A stretch of DNA of 9,788 nt from Deltaproteobacteria bacterium (GTDB taxonomy: Bacteria > Desulfobacterota > DSM-4660 > Desulfatiglandales > Desulfatiglandaceae). This document shows positions 6,546-9,788 of the stretch, piece after piece (within the stretch, counting starts at the first letter, position 1; each line of letters begins with the position of its first letter). The position numbers and the translations under genes were made by a program. The DNA is taken from positions 1 to 9,788 of the forward strand of contig JAFCZI010000091.1 of assembly GCA_019314425.1 (NCBI GenBank), read 5' to 3'. The notes under the pieces are model-generated. The model made no database searches and was not told the origin of the DNA. It saw only the letters and a program-made list of their open reading frames with translations.

Positions 6546-7475
6546 TCAGGGCGCCTCGCCAAACCCGAAAATCAGGGCCGTGATATTGTCCGTGCTTCCG
6601 CAATCCAGGGCCGATTGGATCTGTTGGACCACCTCGGCACGGGACAGAAAATTCAGTGTTACGGGACCCGACCATTTCCCCTGGCGGGGTTGCCAAAGCC
6701 CATCCGTGGCCAGAAGAATCGCTTTGTCATGGGACAAATGAAAGGAGAAAACATCGGCATGCCGGACCAGTACAGGGGGAAGATCACCCGCCAGATCCAT
6801 GCGAATACGTGGGTCATATCGGTTGGGTCTATACTCATCTTCCTCTTTCATGAGGCCGAAGGAACCGTATCCCAGGGCCTGTGCCAGTTCGTTCTGATTG
6901 CGCGACAAAGCCTGTTCATATTCTTCACGGGGAATATCGCCTTCGCGCCAATCAAACTCTTCATAGGTGTGATCATGAGTCAGTTGCCGAGCCTCCTTCC
7001 CCTCATGGACTTCGTAGGCCCGGCTGTCTCCAATGTGGCCCATGATTCCGGAACTCGTTTTCAAACTCAGGTCCGCCACGAGAAGCGTCGTACCGGGGCT
7101 GTCATCCCCTTGATCATGAAAATCCTTCCTGAGTCGGTCATGAAGTCTGAATAAACCTTTGCGCATGCCCTCCAGGTTGTGGATGGGAGGGATCTCTCTG
7201 AGGTATTCCACTGCGGCCTGGGCCATTTCCCGGCCATGGGCATGTCCGCCCATGCCATCGGCAACAGCCATGCGGACATGCCCGGACGGCCATGTCCCGA
7301 CCTCTTTGTTGACGGGGGTTTCATGATCCACAAAAAAGGCCATCCCCCCTTTTCCGTCCGGCCTGATGTAAAGGTAATTGTCTTCGTTCTGCTTTCGCAA
7401 TCCCCGATTGCTGTCGAAAAAACAGCGAAAAAGGTGCGGATCGGGTGCATATCCCAGGGTATAATCATCCTGCAT
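6546..7475 (-). CDS. PP2C-family (PPM) protein Ser/Thr phosphatase
   Basis: This 309-residue cytoplasmic enzyme removes phosphate from Ser/Thr residues using two metal ions and is the expected partner that resets the kinase in this operon. The PPM motifs appear in order: RKQNEDN (D32), ADGMGGH (D73 with G74), PGTT (127-130), GHIGDSR (147-152), ATDGLW (D258) and STDNITA (D296). These include the aspartates that normally bind the metals, so it should be active. There is no membrane helix, unlike actinobacterial PstP, and the protein is somewhat longer than minimal PP2C domains because of insertions around residues 45-65 and 205-245. The ATG at 7475 is preceded by TAGGAG with six bases between, a good ribosome binding site. 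It starts 19 bases after the HEPN/FHA-like gene, and its stop is four bases from the PBP start. Confidence 0.95.
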   Translation of the reverse strand: MQDDYTLGYAPDPHLFRCFFDSNRGLRKQNEDNYLYIRPDGKGGMAFFVDHETPVNKEVGTWPSGHVRMAVADGMGGHAHGREMAQAAVEYLREIPPIHNLEGMRKGLFRLHDRLRKDFHDQGDDSPGTTLLVADLSLKTSSGIMGHIGDSRAYEVHEGKEARQLTHDHTYEEFDWREGDIPREEYEQALSRNQNELAQALGYGSFGLMKEEDEYRPNRYDPRIRMDLAGDLPPVLVRHADVFSFHLSHDKAILLATDGLWQPRQGKWSGPVTLNFLSRAEVVQQIQSALDCGSTDNITALIFGFGEAP

Positions 7476-7494
7476 TAAAAACTCCTAAACAACG

Positions 7495-9633
7495 CTATTG
7501 CTTGTTTACGGCTGCGAGCAGCCGTTTCAGATCCTGTTGAATGCGCTCTTCGAGGTTCGTAATTTGCGCTTGATGCTTTTGCATGAAAGCTGCGCTAATA
7601 AACAACGGATTCTTGAAGACAACCAAGCATCTTTTCAGGGTCAGCAGGTTCTCCATCAAAACGTCATTCCGATTGACGCCGCGAACGGGATGCTGCCACC
7701 GATTCCGGGCGATCCGCAATGAATGACAGGCATCTTTGATTTCTTCCCAGAAAGAGCTATCTCTTTTCCGCGTCTTTTCCATGTTTTTTATATGGTCAAG
7801 CAAGAGATATGTCATGGGCCCCAGCTCCGGTTTGTGGGCCTGGGAGCCGGCGTCTTTCAAAAAGACGTCCAGCAGACTGGTTATGGCTACAAAAAGGGGC
7901 TCCAGCAAGACGGTGTCTTCGGCCTGGGGGGGAGGCGACGCGGGCTCGGGCGCGGGACTCTTTCGGTCATAGCCGGCATCAAAACCCAGAAGATATGCTC
8001 CAACCACCAGCTTCTGACCGTGGGTCAGTTGGACGGTTTCACCGGCGTTTTCTCCCCGGATCTCCGTGAGTTCATGAATCAGCTCATAGTCGCTGTCCAG
8101 GACATATACCGGGATGGACCGGCTGGCCTGGGTCACATGCAATTGAAGGTCTTCCAGAAGCTTCAGGGCGATGTGATGCTTCGACGTAAGCATACGGTCC
8201 CAGTTGGACTCCCTTTGGCCGTCCTGGTACAGGAGGCTTTGTTGCACGTTGGCCCGGCCGCAGCGTTTTTCCATTCCCGGTTCCAGCGCGAAGGTACGGG
8301 TCTGAATGGGGATTTCCAGAAGGCCCAGGAAAAGATGGCGAAGGGCATCGGGAACAGCAAGCACACGAAATGCGCCCTCATAATGATCACCCGTCAGGGG
8401 ATGAAGCCCCTTTTCCCCAAGTTCCTTAAGAAAAAGTACGGGTTCCCGATTATTAGCGCTCAGGGTCAAAGCGGGTTCCTCTTGGGGTTCCCGAAGTAAA
8501 GGGGTACCGCGATCATCAAACCAAAGGACCCATGAAGTCAGGGGGGTTGGGTCTTCAGAGCCTCGAAGGATCGGTTCCTGGTCCAGCCGGGGCAGCAGAA
8601 ATCCTTCCAGCTTAAGTCGGGCTTGATTTCTCTTGGCCCTTCCATAGACGCCGGTTCCTTCCTGTTGGCGAGTGGGTCTTCTGTAACGTACTGCCGTGGG
8701 GTCATCTTTGGATGGAGACGATTCTGGAGCAACCGGCTCATGCTCATTATCAGGCATTTTTTCTTGTTCGACGTCTTCTTGTCGGATGGGAGCCGCAACA
8801 CGCTTGATTCGGAGAACCAGGGGAAGCGGTATCGCCCCGGCGTCCCGGGCCTGAAAAGTATCCGACGAAAATGTCACATCTTCCTGACTCTTTCCTTGCA
8901 TATCCACGGTCTCCACGATGGTATTTTCCTCGAGTATTTCCAGGCAATCTGCACGCAACCCGGGCCGAACAACAATATAAGGGAAAGGTCTTTCGGCCCA
9001 AATAGCCGGATCCAGGACGTAGGGGTTCGGCGCTGGACCGATGCGAACCCCCATCTCCTGATCTTCATAGATGCCGGCGGGAATGGGAGCGGGCAGACCG
9101 GGGGCATCCCATGCCACGGCTTGCAGTACGGTCGGGTTCGGTCCTGCGCCCAGTTCCAGCGAAAAGATCTGACGATCTTCCGGTCCGGGCACAAATACCT
9201 CTATACCAAAGACAAAACAAGCCTGGCCCGATTCCAATGTGTTGTCGGGCAAGATCAGATAGGTGGGGGACCTGTCTTTGTATAGAATGTTTTTCAAATC
9301 TTTTCCGTGAAGGTTGCCCAGCTGGTCGGCCAGCCATTTTGAATGTCGATGATAAACCAGGTTCTCATAGCTGTTTTGGGGGATTCTAAAAATAACGCTG
9401 GTGTATACAAGATCTTCCTGCTCACTGGCGATATCCTTGTATGTATTTTTCCCAAGGGAATGACGTAACAGAAAGGAGTTGGAACCGGTCAGAGCATTCT
9501 TGATCTTGGAAAGGCCTCCTCTGGGTTGCCATAAAGAAAGGACGTCCTCATAATCCGATATATTGGAAAGGGTGAGTTCAAATAGGTCATTGTATTTTTT
9601 TACTTGTTCCGACTTAATCTTGTTTGCCGCCAT
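7495..9633 (-). CDS. Large cytoplasmic protein with FHA-like domain and C-terminal HEPN-type motif
   Basis: I do not recognise this 712-residue protein as a named family, but parts can be read. Residues about 1-150 are mixed alpha/beta. A motif GxxPNPxVL....W occurs twice (162-176 and 199-213). Residues 285-335 are a charged, probably disordered linker. Residues 448-552 fit an FHA domain, which binds phospho-threonine: CGR at 458-460, TSKHH (483-487) in the S-x2-H position, VTQASRS (500-506), and LTHGQKLVVGAYLLGF (536-551) as the closing strands. After a Pro-rich linker (560-572), a helical domain (573-680) carries RNRWQHP (643-649), matching the R-x4-H motif with Asn after Arg of HEPN ribonucleases, especially Swt1-like ones. 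A coiled coil probably ends the protein. No membrane helix is seen. The start ATG has AGGAGG four bases upstream. As first gene next to a kinase and phosphatase, it is a likely phospho-dependent effector. Confidence 0.85.
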   Translation of the reverse strand: MAANKIKSEQVKKYNDLFELTLSNISDYEDVLSLWQPRGGLSKIKNALTGSNSFLLRHSLGKNTYKDIASEQEDLVYTSVIFRIPQNSYENLVYHRHSKWLADQLGNLHGKDLKNILYKDRSPTYLILPDNTLESGQACFVFGIEVFVPGPEDRQIFSLELGAGPNPTVLQAVAWDAPGLPAPIPAGIYEDQEMGVRIGPAPNPYVLDPAIWAERPFPYIVVRPGLRADCLEILEENTIVETVDMQGKSQEDVTFSSDTFQARDAGAIPLPLVLRIKRVAAPIRQEDVEQEKMPDNEHEPVAPESSPSKDDPTAVRYRRPTRQQEGTGVYGRAKRNQARLKLEGFLLPRLDQEPILRGSEDPTPLTSWVLWFDDRGTPLLREPQEEPALTLSANNREPVLFLKELGEKGLHPLTGDHYEGAFRVLAVPDALRHLFLGLLEIPIQTRTFALEPGMEKRCGRANVQQSLLYQDGQRESNWDRMLTSKHHIALKLLEDLQLHVTQASRSIPVYVLDSDYELIHELTEIRGENAGETVQLTHGQKLVVGAYLLGFDAGYDRKSPAPEPASPPPQAEDTVLLEPLFVAITSLLDVFLKDAGSQAHKPELGPMTYLLLDHIKNMEKTRKRDSSFWEEIKDACHSLRIARNRWQHPVRGVNRNDVLMENLLTLKRCLVVFKNPLFISAAFMQKHQAQITNLEERIQQDLKRLLAAVNKQ
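7690..7707 (-). other. HEPN-type R-x4-H motif
   Basis: These codons encode RNRWQH (residues 643-648) within a predicted all-helical region. HEPN ribonucleases and toxins use an R-x4-6-H motif, usually with a polar residue after the arginine, as here. The Trp and the following Pro resemble the RNxWAH form of Swt1-type HEPN domains. The motif assignment is by eye. Confidence 0.55.
7978..8292 (-). other. FHA-like domain region
   Basis: This region encodes residues 448-552 of the first gene's product. The spacing of GR, S-x2-H, a later Ser in the usual N/S-G-T zone, and the terminal L-x2-G-x3-V-V-G-x-Y pattern fits the FHA beta-sandwich, with a longer insert after GR (461-481). The canonical N-G-T triad is not obvious, so the fold is more secure than phospho-threonine binding. 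Confidence 0.45.
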
Positions 9634-9637
9634 AGTG

Positions 9638-9644
9638 CCTCCTC
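9638..9644 (-). promoter_or_regulatory. Strong Shine-Dalgarno sequence of the first operon gene
   Basis: On the minus strand GAGGAGG lies four bases before the ATG at 9633. It is the best ribosome binding site in the window and fixes the start of the HEPN/FHA-like protein. A high translation rate at the head of the operon is implied. Confidence 0.8.
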
Positions 9645-9725
9645 AAATAGGGATAAAACATTACAGGGAATCCGCGGGTGCAATACAAAAAAGTGACATA
9701 GGTTTAAACGTGACCGTTTTATGCG

Positions 9726-9747
9726 AAAAAACGCCAAATAAGCGTTC
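9726..9747 (-). terminator. Possible weak intrinsic terminator of a gene to the right
   Basis: Reading leftwards, AACGC (9746-9742), a seven-base loop and GCGTT (9734-9730) form a short stem whose end runs into six T (9731-9726). The shape suits an intrinsic terminator, but the stem is only 5 bp. An in-frame TAA at 9773-9771, just upstream, could be the end of a same-strand neighbour gene. Confidence 0.3.
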
Positions 9748-9788
9748 AGAATCAAACAGAGGATATCAAATTATGAGGTTTTGTGGCT

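Larger units (their letters stand above)
9634..9788. other. Intergenic region upstream of the operon
   Basis: No full gene lies here. On the minus strand the only promoter-like pair is TTGCAC (9683-9678) and TGTTTT (9660-9655) with 17 bases between, a poor -10 match. GTGAC occurs twice on the plus strand as a direct repeat 17 bases apart (9693 and 9710), flanking the palindrome GTTTAAAC (9702-9709). On the plus strand AGAGG followed by ATG at 9773 could instead be the start of a divergent gene cut by the window edge. These readings conflict and cannot be resolved from 16 bases. Confidence 0.35.

Noticed and set aside
9655..9683. Promoter of the operon (TTGCAC / TGTTTT)
   Set aside because: The -10 matches the consensus at only three of six positions; mentioned in the intergenic entry but not called.
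1..9788. CRISPR array or insertion sequence
   Set aside because: No regularly spaced direct repeats and no transposase motifs are visible.

Overview
The window holds one leftward (minus-strand) gene cluster, apparently a single operon. In transcription order it encodes: a 712-residue soluble protein with a probable FHA-like domain and a C-terminal HEPN-type R-x4-H motif (9633-7495); a PP2C-family protein phosphatase (7475-6546); a membrane-anchored penicillin-binding-protein (PBP) transpeptidase whose reading frame is broken once (6541-4071); a possible 45-codon small ORF (4070-3933); a small membrane-anchored SUMF1/FGE-like protein (3943-2996); and an 859-residue serine/threonine kinase with an Ig-like segment, one membrane helix and an external SUMF1/FGE-like domain (2955-376). 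Gaps between genes are short (19, 4 and 40 bases, or filled by the small ORF), which fits co-transcription.

The organism is probably a moderately GC-rich Gram-negative bacterium. Kinases fused to SUMF1 domains, and the short GTTCC...GGAAC palindrome near the left end, are things I associate with Desulfobacterota and sulfur-cycle Proteobacteria. This is inference; no rRNA or other marker gene is present.

The genes look like a self-contained phospho-signalling module. The kinase senses outside through its SUMF1 (C-type-lectin-fold) domain, PP2C reverses the phosphorylation, the FHA-like part of the first protein would read phospho-threonine, and the HEPN part may cut RNA. The PBP ties the module to the cell wall. 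The order FHA, phosphatase, PBP, kinase resembles the actinobacterial fhaB-pstP-rodA-pbpA-pknA-pknB cluster, here without a rodA gene in view.

The most striking detail is the 3' end of the kinase gene. The last part of its SUMF1 domain has the layout of a variable region of a diversity-generating retroelement (DGR): fixed framework codons alternate with NNC codons whose residues (Y, N, F, D, L, I) can all be reached from AAC by changing only A. No template repeat or reverse transcriptase is in the window, so this remains a hypothesis, but it would make the operon a kinase/HEPN effector system with a diversified sensor.

The left 375 bases are non-coding and rich in inverted repeats (25-89, 244-267, 284-354). 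The right 155 bases hold the strong ribosome binding site of the first gene, a possible terminator of a neighbour gene, and no clear promoter.
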